NCBI GenBank assembly: GCA_964450685.1
Contig: CAYVDN010000022.1
Span: forward strand, 1 to 52,941
From: JBAOHV01 sp964450685
Lineage (GTDB): Bacteria > Actinomycetota > Acidimicrobiia > Acidimicrobiales > Microtrichaceae
Length of the DNA: 52,941 nt
Direction: 5' to 3'
This document shows positions 16,586 to 24,861 of this stretch, piece after piece. The position numbers and the translations under genes are program-made. Under the pieces are notes generated by a model. It was given only the letters and a program-made list of their open reading frames with translations, ran no database searches and was not told the DNA's origin. Numbering within the stretch: position 1 is the first letter of the stretch; each line of letters begins with the position of its first letter.

Positions 16586-17376
16586 GCGTTCTGGACGACG
16601 TGCTCGCCGACCTGACAGCCGAGGGCGACCAGCTGGAGGGCTGGGTCACCCCACTCGGTCCGGACCAGTGGCGCACACCGACACCAGCTGCGGGATGGGA
16701 CATCGCCACCACCATCGCCCACCTTGCATGGACCGACGAGGTCGTGGCCGTAGCCGCCACCGACCCTGCCGGATGGGACCAGCTGATCCTGTCCGCCATG
16801 GATGACCCCGAGGGCTTCGTCGACGCCACGGCAGCAGAGGTCGCTCAGGCTCCCGCGGCCCAGATTCTGCAGCGCTGGCGTGACGCCCGCACCCGGCTCC
16901 CCACGGTGCTGCGCGAGTACCCCGCCGGCCAGAAGGTGCCGTGGTTCGGACCGCCGATGTCGCCGGCGTCCATGGCCACCGCCCGGTTCATGGAGACCTG
17001 GGCCCACGCCCTCGACGTCGCAGACGCCCTCGGCATCACCGTCGAGCCGACCGACCGGATCCGCCACGTCGCGCATCTCGGTGTCCGTACCCGCGACTTC
17101 GCCTACGCGACCCACCGGATCGAACCTCCGGCAGAGCAATTCCGGGTGGTGCTGAGCGCCCCGTCGGGTGAGCGGTGGGAGTGGGGCCCCGACGACGCCG
17201 AGCAGTCGGTGACCGGCTCCGCCAATGACTTCTGCCTGCTCGTCACCCACCGCCGCCACCGCGACGACCTGGACCTGGTGGCCACGGGAGCCGACGCAAA
17301 CCGGTGGCTGGACATCGCCCAGGCCTTCGCCGGACCACCCGGCGAGGGCCGCGCCCCGAAAGGGGTGGCATCGTGA
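16582..17376 (+). CDS. TIGR03084-type metal-binding protein (maleylpyruvate-isomerase/DinB-like)
   Basis: A 264-residue protein with an N-terminal DinB-like four-helix domain: PAAGWDIATTIAHLAWTDE carries His47, and METWAHALDVADALG carries the second His plus Asp. This is the metal site of mycothiol-dependent isomerase-type proteins. The C-terminal about 90 residues (FRVVLSAPSGERWEWG... DLVATGADANRWLDIAQAF) form the SCP2-like or MDMPI C-terminal fold. It is translationally coupled to the TetR gene and to the AtuA-like gene through 4-bp overlaps, so it belongs to the pathway. Its reaction is unknown; a mycothiol-dependent step is an inference. Confidence 0.82.
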   Translation: MSVLDDVLADLTAEGDQLEGWVTPLGPDQWRTPTPAAGWDIATTIAHLAWTDEVVAVAATDPAGWDQLILSAMDDPEGFVDATAAEVAQAPAAQILQRWRDARTRLPTVLREYPAGQKVPWFGPPMSPASMATARFMETWAHALDVADALGITVEPTDRIRHVAHLGVRTRDFAYATHRIEPPAEQFRVVLSAPSGERWEWGPDDAEQSVTGSANDFCLLVTHRRHRDDLDLVATGADANRWLDIAQAFAGPPGEGRAPKGVAS

Positions 17377-18707
17377 CCGACGCGACCACACCTACTGGAA
17401 TCGACCCGGGTCCGCTGGTCGTCGCGAACTGCTCGGGCTTCTACGGAGACCGGCTGTCGGCCATGCGGGAGATGCTCGACGGCGGTCCCGTGGATGTGAT
17501 CACCGGCGACTACCTGGCCGAACTGACGATGCTGATCCTGGGCAAGGACCAGCTGCGCGACCCCTCGCTCGGCTACGCCCGCACCTTCGTCACCCAGATC
17601 GAGCAGTGCCTCGGGGATGCTCTCGAACGCGGCGTGCGGATCGTGGCCAACGCAGGCGGGCTCAACCCCCTCGGCCTGGCCGAACGCATCCGCGAGGTCG
17701 CCACAGGCCTGGGCCTGTCACCGGTGATCGGCGTCGTCGACGGCGACGACCTGACCCCCCGAGCCGCCGAGCTCGGATTCAGCGGAGCGCTCACCGCCAA
17801 CGCCTACCTGGGGGGTTTCGGCATCGCCCGTGCGCTCGCCGCGGGAGCTGACGTCGTCGTCACCGGCCGGGTCACCGACGCGTCGGTGGTGGTCGGCCCG
17901 GGCATCTGGCGCTTCGGCTGGGGGCCCGACGACCTGAACCCGCTGGCCGGGGCGGTCGCGGCCGGTCACGTCATCGAGTGCGGCACCCACGCAACCGGCG
18001 GCAACTTCTCGGGCTTCCTCGAGTTGCCCCGCGACGATCAGCCGCTCGGCTTCCCGATAGCTGAGCTGCACGCCGACGGCTCGAGCGTCATCACCAAGCA
18101 CCCCGGCACCGGTGGCATGGTCACGATCGACACGGTCACCGCCCAGCTCATGTACGAGATCCAGGGCCCCGTCTACGACAACCCCGACGTGCGAACCGAC
18201 CTGCGCAGCATCCGACTGTTCAGCGACGGACCGGACCGGGTGCGCATCGACGGCGTCACGGGCCTGGCCCCACCCGAACGGCTGAAGGTGTCCACCAACA
18301 CGCTCGGCGGTCACCGCAACCAGATGGAGTTCGTGCTGGTCGGCCTTGACCTCGGCGCCAAGGAGGAGTGGCTACGGACCCAGATGGACGCCGCGCTGGC
18401 ACACCGACGACCGGCCGAGGTCGTGTGGAGCCGGGGTCCCGAACCGGTGCCCGACGCGGAGACCGAGGAGGGGGCCGCCCGACGCGTGCGCTGCGTGGTC
18501 AAGGACCCGTCCGCCGAGGTGGTCGGCAAGGCGTTCACCGCTGCGGGTGTGGAGCTGGCGCTGGCGTCGTACCCCGGGTTCACCCTCACCGCCCCGCCCG
18601 GCAAACCGTCGCCGTTCGGTGTCTACCGCCCCGAGTACGTGGAGCGGGACCAGGTGCACGAACGGGTCACCGTCGACGGTGTCGAGCTGGAGGCGAGGCA
18701 GCGATGA
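17373..18707 (+). CDS. Acyclic terpene utilisation protein AtuA, N-terminal part (DUF1446)
   Basis: A 444-residue protein matching the large DUF1446 domain of AtuA. Typical segments are VVANCSGFYGDRLSAMREML, DVITGDYLAELTMLIL, GVRIVANAGGLNPLGLAERI and VVTGRVTDASVVVGP. AtuA is required for citronellol/geraniol growth in Pseudomonas, but its chemistry is not established. In Pseudomonas AtuA is a single longer protein; here the C-terminal domain is the next gene. The GTG overlaps the previous stop (GTGA) and follows AAAGGGGTGG. The longer frame from 17304 would run 69 bp into the previous gene and is rejected. Confidence 0.88.
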   Translation: MTDATTPTGIDPGPLVVANCSGFYGDRLSAMREMLDGGPVDVITGDYLAELTMLILGKDQLRDPSLGYARTFVTQIEQCLGDALERGVRIVANAGGLNPLGLAERIREVATGLGLSPVIGVVDGDDLTPRAAELGFSGALTANAYLGGFGIARALAAGADVVVTGRVTDASVVVGPGIWRFGWGPDDLNPLAGAVAAGHVIECGTHATGGNFSGFLELPRDDQPLGFPIAELHADGSSVITKHPGTGGMVTIDTVTAQLMYEIQGPVYDNPDVRTDLRSIRLFSDGPDRVRIDGVTGLAPPERLKVSTNTLGGHRNQMEFVLVGLDLGAKEEWLRTQMDAALAHRRPAEVVWSRGPEPVPDAETEEGAARRVRCVVKDPSAEVVGKAFTAAGVELALASYPGFTLTAPPGKPSPFGVYRPEYVERDQVHERVTVDGVELEARQR

Positions 18708-19090
18708 GCACCACCCGGGTACCGCTGGGCACGTTCGTGCACGCCCGCTCCGGCGACAAGGGCGGCAACGCCAACGTCGGCCTGTGGGTCCGCCAGGACC
18801 CCGCCGGATCCGAGGACGCGGCCGGCCCCGCGGACGCGCTGCGTCGAGCAGCGCGGATCGACTGGTTGATCGGTTTCGTCACCCCCGAACGGATCCGCGA
18901 GCTGCTGCCCGAGACTGCAGATCTGCCCGTCACGGTCCACGAGCTGGCCAACCTCGGCGGCGTGAACGTGATCATCGAGGGGTTGCTAGGCGAAGGCGTC
19001 GCTGCAAGCACCCGCTTCGACCCCCAGGCCAAGGCGCTCGGCGAGTGGATCCGCTGTCGGCTGGTCGACGTGCCCGACGAGCTGCTGTGA
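18704..19090 (+). CDS. AtuA C-terminal-like domain as a separate protein
   Basis: A 128-residue protein equivalent to the C-terminal domain of full-length AtuA. Its conserved start VPLGTFVHARSGDKGGNANVG is characteristic of that domain, followed by a helical middle (RIDWLIGFVTPERIRELLP) and VHELANLGGVNVIIEGLLGEG. It overlaps the upstream gene by 4 bp (ATGA), so the two halves are made in equal amounts and likely form one complex. No catalytic residue can be named. Confidence 0.83.
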   Translation: MSTTRVPLGTFVHARSGDKGGNANVGLWVRQDPAGSEDAAGPADALRRAARIDWLIGFVTPERIRELLPETADLPVTVHELANLGGVNVIIEGLLGEGVAASTRFDPQAKALGEWIRCRLVDVPDELL

Positions 19091-19115
19091 ACGACCACGC
19101 GGGAAGGAAGCGACC

Positions 19116-20720
19116 GTGACCACCACCGACACGCCCATCGACACAGAGCCGATGTCGCGCCGCGAAACGATGCTGGCCAAGATCGCGTCGCTGCACGAGG
19201 AGCAGGCCAAGGCGGTGAACGCCGGCGCCAAATACGTCGAGCGCCACCACGCCCGCGGCAAGCTGACCGCACGCGAGCGCATCGAGCTGCTGGTGGACGA
19301 GGGGTCGGCGTTCCTCGAGCTCATGCCGCTCGCCGCGTGGGGAACGGACTTCCCGGTCGGCGCCAGCCTGATCGCCGGCATCGGTGTCGTCGAGGGGGTC
19401 GAGTGCCTGATCTCGGCCAACGACCCCACGGTGAAGGGCGGTGCGCTCAACCCGTACTCGCTGCGCAAGTCGTTCCGGGCAGCCGAGATCGCCGCCCAGA
19501 ACAACCTGCCGTCGATCAGCCTGACCGAGTCCGGTGGCGCCGACCTGCCGACCCAGAAGGACATCTTCATCCCCGGCGGCCGAGGCTTTCGCGACCTGAC
19601 CCGGTCCTCGGCGGCCAAGCGTCCGACGATCTCGGTCGTGTTCGGCAACTCGACCGCGGGCGGCGCGTACGTGCCGGGGATGAGCGACTACGTGATCATG
19701 GTCAAGGAGCAGGCGAAGGTGTTCCTCGCCGGCCCCCCGCTCGTCAAGATGGCCACCGGCGAGGAGAGCGACGACGAGTCACTCGGCGGGGCCGAGATGC
19801 ACTCGCGCGTCTCGGGCTCATCGGACTTCCTGGCCGTCGACGAGCACGACGCCATCCGCCTGGCCCGCCGGGTCGTCGCCCGCCTCAACTGGCACAAGCG
19901 CGGGAATCCCCCGCCGCCGACCTACGCCGAGCCGGACCTGGATCCCGACGGCCTGCTCGACCTGATCCCCACCGACCTGCGCGAGCCGTTCGACCCCCGC
20001 GAGGCGATCCTGCGCATCGTCGACGGCACCGGGCCCGACAACGGCGCACCGTTCGACGAGTTCAAGCCGCTGTACGGGCCGGCGCTGTGCGTCGGGTGGG
20101 CCCGCCTGCACGGGCACGAGATCGGCATCCTGGCCAACGCCCGCGGCGTGCTGATGAGCGAGGAGGCTCAGAAGGCCGCGCAGTTCATCCAGCTCGCCAA
20201 CCAGAAGGACACGCCGCTGCTGTTCCTTCACAACACGACCGGCTACATGGTCGGCAAGGAGTACGAACAGGGCGGGATCATCAAGCACGGGGCGATGATG
20301 ATCAACGCGGTGTCGAACTCGAAGGTGCCGCACCTGACGGTGATCATGGGCGCCTCGTACGGAGCGGGGAACTACGGCATGAACGGCCGGGCGTATGACC
20401 CCCGCTTCCTGTTCACCTGGCCGTCGGCGAAGTCCGCGGTCATGGGCCCGGCGCAGCTCGCCGGGGTGCTCGAGATCGTCGCCCGCGAGTCGGCGGCGTC
20501 CAAGGGTGAGCCGTTCGACGCCGAGGGATTCGCCGGGATCAAGGAGATGGTCGAGGCGACCATCGAGGAACAGTCGCTGCCGTACTTCCTGTCGGGGATG
20601 GTCTACGACGACGGTGTCATCGACCCCCGCGACACCCGCACGGTGCTGGGTATCTGCCTGTCGGTCATCGACAACCAACCGATCGAGGGCGCCATGAACT
20701 TCGGCGTCTTCAGGATGTAG
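19116..20720 (+). CDS. Acyl-CoA carboxylase carboxyltransferase (beta) subunit, AtuC/LiuB-like
   Basis: A 534-residue carboxyltransferase that transfers CO2 from biotin to an acyl-CoA, expected to be geranyl-CoA or methylcrotonyl-CoA type from context. It opens with an ARGKLTARERIELLVD motif, followed by the N-terminal crotonase-like domain (NDPTVKGGALNP, SLTESGGADLPTQ, VFGNSTAGGAYVPGMSDY). The C-terminal domain contains FLHNTTGYMVGKEYEQGGI, HLTVIMGASYGAGNYGMNGR and FTWPSAKSAVMGP. Both oxyanion Gly-rich loops are intact. The GTG follows GGAAGGA. It lies directly before the biotin subunit. Geranyl versus methylcrotonyl specificity depends on a Gly/Phe position that I cannot align reliably here. 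Confidence 0.9.
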   Translation: MTTTDTPIDTEPMSRRETMLAKIASLHEEQAKAVNAGAKYVERHHARGKLTARERIELLVDEGSAFLELMPLAAWGTDFPVGASLIAGIGVVEGVECLISANDPTVKGGALNPYSLRKSFRAAEIAAQNNLPSISLTESGGADLPTQKDIFIPGGRGFRDLTRSSAAKRPTISVVFGNSTAGGAYVPGMSDYVIMVKEQAKVFLAGPPLVKMATGEESDDESLGGAEMHSRVSGSSDFLAVDEHDAIRLARRVVARLNWHKRGNPPPPTYAEPDLDPDGLLDLIPTDLREPFDPREAILRIVDGTGPDNGAPFDEFKPLYGPALCVGWARLHGHEIGILANARGVLMSEEAQKAAQFIQLANQKDTPLLFLHNTTGYMVGKEYEQGGIIKHGAMMINAVSNSKVPHLTVIMGASYGAGNYGMNGRAYDPRFLFTWPSAKSAVMGPAQLAGVLEIVARESAASKGEPFDAEGFAGIKEMVEATIEEQSLPYFLSGMVYDDGVIDPRDTRTVLGICLSVIDNQPIEGAMNFGVFRM

Positions 20721-20734
20721 AGGGGCGCCGTCGT

Positions 20735-20764
20735 GAGGGAGGACACAGCGAGGGAGGACACAGC
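20735..20764 (+). repeat. Tandem duplication of a ribosome-binding segment
   Basis: GAGGGAGGACACAGC occurs twice, back to back (20735-20749 and 20750-20764), immediately before the GTG at 20765. Each copy carries a strong GGGAGG Shine-Dalgarno sequence. It looks like a recent slip duplication. Confidence 0.85.
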
Positions 20765-22825
20765 GTGATGAACAACACAGTGATCACCCGACTTCTGGTC
20801 GCCAACCGGGGCGAGATCGCCCGCCGCGTGTTCCGCACCTGTCGAGACCTGGGCATAGGAACGGTGGCCGTCCATTCCGACGCGGACGCCGACATGCCCT
20901 TCGTCGCGGATGCGGACACAGCTGTGCGCCTGCCCGGCAACACCCCCGCCGAGACGTACCTGCGGGCGGACCTGATCGTCGACGCGGCCCGCCGAGCCGG
21001 CGCCGACGCGGTCCACCCCGGCTACGGGTTCCTGTCGGAGAACGCGGAGTTCGCGCGCGCGGTGATCGAGGCCGGACTCACCTGGGTGGGCCCTGATCCG
21101 TCGTCGATCGAGGCGATGGGCTCGAAGATCTCGGCCAAGGCGCTGATGGCCGAAGCCGGGGTGCCGGTGCTCGAGGAGCTGGACGCCGAGTCGGCCACCG
21201 AGGCCGACCTACCGCTGCTGGTCAAGGCATCGGCCGGTGGAGGCGGCCGGGGTATGCGCGTCGTACGCGACCTGGCCCTGCTGTCGGCGGAGATCGACGC
21301 GGCGCAGGCCGAGGCGGCATCGGCGTTCGGTGACGGCACGGTGTTCGTCGAGCCCTACGTCGAGCGCGGCCGTCACATCGAGGTGCAGGTGATGGGCGGG
21401 GCCGACACCGTGCTGGTTCTGGGCGAGCGTGACTGCTCGGTGCAGCGCCGCCACCAGAAGGTGATCGAGGAGGCACCGGCCCCGGGCATCTCGGACTCGA
21501 CACGCGCCGCTCTGCACGACGCGGCCCGAACCGCTGCGAGTGCCATCGACTACCTCGGTGCCGGAACCGTCGAGTTCCTCTACGACCCCGAACGCGACCG
21601 GTTCTGGTTCCTCGAGATGAACACCCGCCTGCAGGTCGAGCACCCCGTCACCGAGGCCGTGTTCGGCGTCGACCTGGTCGCCCTGCAGATCGCCGTCGCC
21701 GAAGGCCGGCTGCTCGGCGACGTGGTGATGCCCGAGCCGTCGGGCCACGCGGTCGAGGTGCGCCTGTACGCGGAGGACCCCGCTGCGGGCTACCAACCGC
21801 AGTCCGGGCGTCTGCGCCGTTTCCGGATCGAGGGTGTGCGCTCCCGCTTCGAGGGTCCCGATGCCGAGGGCATCAGGTTGGACTCCGGGGTCGGCGCCGG
21901 GGACGAGATCGGCACCTTCTACGACGCCATGATCGCCAAGGTCATCGCTTGGGCACCGTCGCGGGACCAGGCAATGCGGCGACTTGCCGCGGCGCTCGCC
22001 GGCGCCAAGATCCACGGGCTGCGCACCAACCGCGACCTTCTCGTCGAGTTGCTGCGCGACCCGGTGGTGCTCGACGGCCGGATGGACACGACGTGGCTCG
22101 ACGGCGCAGAGCTGGTCGCTCTGGGGCGGAGCGGACCGGGCTCCGACGCGCGGGTCGAGGTGGTGCAGCTGAGCGCCTTCGCGGCGACCCTGGCAATCGC
22201 CGAGATCGCCCGGTCGGGCCGTCCGGTGCAGCAACGCATCCCGACCGGGTACCGCAACGTCATCGCCGAACCGCTGCTCACCACCTTCGATGACTCGTCG
22301 GGCGAACCCGTCGAGGTGCGCTGGTACGGGGGCGTCGCGCCACGTCATGCCGAGCGCGACGACGTGTCGGTCGTCGACCTCCGCCTCAGCGACGCCGACG
22401 CTCGTGCCCCGATCGCCGTTCGGCTGGAAGTCGCGGGGGTCACCCGGACGTTCCGGGTCCACGTCGCGGGCGACGCGGTCGACGTCGAGTCCGCACTCGG
22501 CCACGTCGCACTCATCCGGCGGGCCAAGTTGGTCGATCCCTCCGAGATGGTGGCCGAAGGATCGCTGTTGGCCCCCATGCCCGGCTCGGTCGTCGACGTG
22601 CGCGTCGCAGTGGGAGACCACGTCGATGACGGCCAGACGCTCGTGGTCATGGAGGCAATGAAGATGCAGCACGCGATCGCGACGCCGAGCCCCGGCACCG
22701 TCGTCGAACTGACCGCCGAGGTGGGCCAGCAGGTCGACGCCGGCACAGTTCTCGCCGTGGTCAGCCCCTACGGCAGCGATGTGAGCGACCCGAACGATCC
22801 GACCGACGAAGGAGACGACCAGTGA
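20765..22825 (+). CDS. Acyl-CoA carboxylase biotin carboxylase/BCCP (alpha) subunit, AtuF/LiuD-like
   Basis: A 686-residue protein with biotin carboxylase and biotin-carrier parts. The N-terminal lobe is RLLVANRGEIARRVFRTCRDLG, followed by GFLSENAEFA and the ATP-grasp Gly-rich loop KASAGGGGRGMRVV. The HIEVQVMGG, ERDCSVQRRHQKVIEEAPAP and FLEMNTRLQVEHPVTE segments hold the bicarbonate and ATP residues. The biotin domain near the C-terminus has VVMEAMKMQH with biotinyl Lys633. It partners with the beta subunit 45 bp upstream. GTG 20765 or ATG 20768 is the start; the second Shine-Dalgarno copy fits GTG. The stop overlaps the next gene (GTGA). Confidence 0.9.
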   Translation: MMNNTVITRLLVANRGEIARRVFRTCRDLGIGTVAVHSDADADMPFVADADTAVRLPGNTPAETYLRADLIVDAARRAGADAVHPGYGFLSENAEFARAVIEAGLTWVGPDPSSIEAMGSKISAKALMAEAGVPVLEELDAESATEADLPLLVKASAGGGGRGMRVVRDLALLSAEIDAAQAEAASAFGDGTVFVEPYVERGRHIEVQVMGGADTVLVLGERDCSVQRRHQKVIEEAPAPGISDSTRAALHDAARTAASAIDYLGAGTVEFLYDPERDRFWFLEMNTRLQVEHPVTEAVFGVDLVALQIAVAEGRLLGDVVMPEPSGHAVEVRLYAEDPAAGYQPQSGRLRRFRIEGVRSRFEGPDAEGIRLDSGVGAGDEIGTFYDAMIAKVIAWAPSRDQAMRRLAAALAGAKIHGLRTNRDLLVELLRDPVVLDGRMDTTWLDGAELVALGRSGPGSDARVEVVQLSAFAATLAIAEIARSGRPVQQRIPTGYRNVIAEPLLTTFDDSSGEPVEVRWYGGVAPRHAERDDVSVVDLRLSDADARAPIAVRLEVAGVTRTFRVHVAGDAVDVESALGHVALIRRAKLVDPSEMVAEGSLLAPMPGSVVDVRVAVGDHVDDGQTLVVMEAMKMQHAIATPSPGTVVELTAEVGQQVDAGTVLAVVSPYGSDVSDPNDPTDEGDDQ

Positions 22826-23988
22826 CCACGACGTTCGACGAGCCCGAGGAACGAGTCGCGCTGCGTGACGCGGTGTCGAAGCTGGCCAACAAGTACGGAC
22901 GGGAGTTCGTCGAACGCCAAGCGGCGTCAGGCGGGAAGATGACCGAGATGTGGCTCGAGATGGGCCGCAACGGGTTCCTGGGTGTGAACCTGCCCGAAAC
23001 CCACGGCGGCGGCGGGGGCGGCATGGCGGATCTGGCCGCGGTTGTCGAGGAATGCGCCACCGCAGGGGCACCGCTGTTGATGATGGTCGTGTCGCCCGCC
23101 ATCTGCGGCTCGATCATCACACGCTGCGGTACCGAGGACCAGAAGCAGCGCTGGCTACCCGGCATCGCGGACGGCACGCTGCTGATGGCGTTCGGCATCA
23201 CCGAGGCCGACGCCGGGTCCAACTCGCACCAGATCACCACCACCGCCCGACGCGACGGCGACGAGTGGACACTCAACGGGCAGAAGACCTTCATCTCCGG
23301 CGTCGACGAGGCCGACTCGGTGCTCATCGTGGCGCGCACCGAGGACGAGAAGACCGGCAAGCTGCGCCCGGCTCTGTTCGTGGTGCCGACAGACTCACCT
23401 GGTTTCACCCGCAGCCCGATCGAGATGGGCTGGATGGCTCCCGAGAAGCAGTTCACCCTCTTCCTCGACGACGTGAGGCTGCCGGCGAACGCACTGATCG
23501 GCGAGCAGGACGGTGACCTGTGGCAGCTGTTCGCCGGGCTCAACCCGGAGCGCATCATGGGCGCCGCGATGTCGTGCGGCATCGCCCGTTACGCGCTGGC
23601 CCGCGCTGTCGAGTACGCCAAGGAGCGCAAGGTCTGGAAGGACCAACCGATCGGCGTCCACCAGGGAGTGGCCCACCCGTTGGCGAAGGTGAAGATCGAG
23701 CTCGAGCAGGCCCGTCTGCTGTGGCAGAAGGCAGCTGCCCTGTACGACGCAGGGGACGACTTCGGTGCCGGCGAGTACGCCAACATGGCCAAGTACGCAG
23801 CCGGTGAGATCGCCTGCAACGCGACCGACGTGGCGGTGCACACCCACGGAGGTAACGGCCTCACCGTCGAGTACGGCCTGGCGAACATGCTCGTCGCCGC
23901 CCGTCTGGGCCGCATCGCGCCGGTGTCGCGCGAGATGATCCTGAACTTCGTCGCCACGCACTCCCTCGGCCTGCCCAAGTCGTACTGA
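22822..23988 (+). CDS. Acyl-CoA dehydrogenase, branched-chain/citronellyl-type
   Basis: A 388-residue FAD flavoenzyme that makes an alpha,beta double bond in an acyl-CoA. FAD-binding FGITEADAGSN and WTLNGQKTFISG are clear, as is the C-terminal helical domain with HTHGGNGLTVEYGLANM. The usual C-terminal catalytic Glu (Y-E-G-T) is absent and reads IAPVS. A Glu lies instead at LNPERIMGA (Glu243), the position used by isovaleryl-CoA and long-chain dehydrogenases, which suggests a branched substrate. This fits an AtuD/LiuA-like step before carboxylation. It overlaps the biotin subunit by 4 bp. Confidence 0.88.
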   Translation: MTTTFDEPEERVALRDAVSKLANKYGREFVERQAASGGKMTEMWLEMGRNGFLGVNLPETHGGGGGGMADLAAVVEECATAGAPLLMMVVSPAICGSIITRCGTEDQKQRWLPGIADGTLLMAFGITEADAGSNSHQITTTARRDGDEWTLNGQKTFISGVDEADSVLIVARTEDEKTGKLRPALFVVPTDSPGFTRSPIEMGWMAPEKQFTLFLDDVRLPANALIGEQDGDLWQLFAGLNPERIMGAAMSCGIARYALARAVEYAKERKVWKDQPIGVHQGVAHPLAKVKIELEQARLLWQKAAALYDAGDDFGAGEYANMAKYAAGEIACNATDVAVHTHGGNGLTVEYGLANMLVAARLGRIAPVSREMILNFVATHSLGLPKSY

Positions 23989-24052
23989 GCCGAGCGATGG
24001 TTCAGCGCCGCCGTTCCCGATTGCGCCCGACCCGTACTGCGAGGAGAAGCCG

Positions 24053-24793
24053 ATGACCGAGCTCGTGCACCACGAGATCTCCGATGGTGTCACCACCATC
24101 ACGCTCGACAGCCCGCACAACCGCAACGCGCTCAGCCGCCAGCTGGTTACCGAGCTGTTGGCTGCACTCGACTCCGCCCGGGACGACGACTCGGCGGTGG
24201 TGGTGCTGCGCAGCGCCGACCGGGTGTTCTGCTCGGGTGCTGACCTGAGCGAGGCTTCCGGCGGCTCGATGGAACAGGGTGCCCGGACACTCGTCGACCT
24301 GCAGCGCCTGATCGTCACGCACCCCAAGCCGGTTGTGCTGCGACTTGCCGGCCCGGTGCGCGCCGGGGGCCTGGGCCTTGTCGCCTCCGCCGACATCGTC
24401 GTCTGCTCCGACGACGTCACCTTCGCCTTCACCGAGGCCCGCCTGGGTGTCGCACCGGCGGTGATCAGCCTGACGGTGCTGGCCCGCATGACCAGTCGCT
24501 CCGCGGTCGACACGTTCCTGACCGGGCGGACCTTCGACGCGGCCGAAGCCGCTGCGATGGGCCTGGTCACCCGCAGCGTCGCGGCGGACCGGTTGGACGA
24601 CGAGATCGCCGCCGTCTGCGACGAGCTGCGCAAGGCGCACCCACAAGGGCTGGCCGAGACCAAGGCCCTGCTGGCCCGCGATCTGGTGGCGCGCATCGAC
24701 ACCGGGGCGGAGGAGATGGCCGAGTTGAGCGCCAGGCTGTTCGCCAGCGACGGGGCTCGCGAGGCGATCACCGCGTTCCTGCAACGCCGCTGA
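24053..24793 (+). CDS. Enoyl-CoA hydratase-family protein, LiuC/AtuE-like
   Basis: A 246-residue crotonase. The CoA/oxyanion loop is FCSGADLSEA, and the second is RLAGPVRAGGLGLVASADIVV. The first catalytic Glu of classic crotonases is Gly here (GGLGLV), while the second is present in FTEARLGVAPAVIS. The AGGLGLVA...EARLGVAPAVIS combination is that of methylglutaconyl- and isohexenylglutaconyl-CoA hydratases, the step after the carboxylase in leucine and acyclic terpene breakdown. It has GAGGAG before the ATG and is the last gene of the operon, 64 bp behind the dehydrogenase. Confidence 0.87.
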   Translation: MTELVHHEISDGVTTITLDSPHNRNALSRQLVTELLAALDSARDDDSAVVVLRSADRVFCSGADLSEASGGSMEQGARTLVDLQRLIVTHPKPVVLRLAGPVRAGGLGLVASADIVVCSDDVTFAFTEARLGVAPAVISLTVLARMTSRSAVDTFLTGRTFDAAEAAAMGLVTRSVAADRLDDEIAAVCDELRKAHPQGLAETKALLARDLVARIDTGAEEMAELSARLFASDGAREAITAFLQRR

Positions 24794-24813
24794 CGCACAC
24801 GTCCCGCCTCGTC

Positions 24814-24826
24814 CCGGCGAAGCCGG
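24814..24826. terminator. Possible weak hairpin after the operon
   Basis: CCGGC-GAA-GCCGG forms a short perfect stem between convergent genes. There is no T-run, so this is only a candidate. Confidence 0.25.
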
Positions 24827-24861
24827 CCTGACGGAAGGGGGTGGAGGAACCGGGCCGGGGC

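Noticed and set aside
21209..23071. 620-codon open frame on the minus strand
   Set aside because: Antisense to the biotin carboxylase and acyl-CoA dehydrogenase genes, with no domain pattern.
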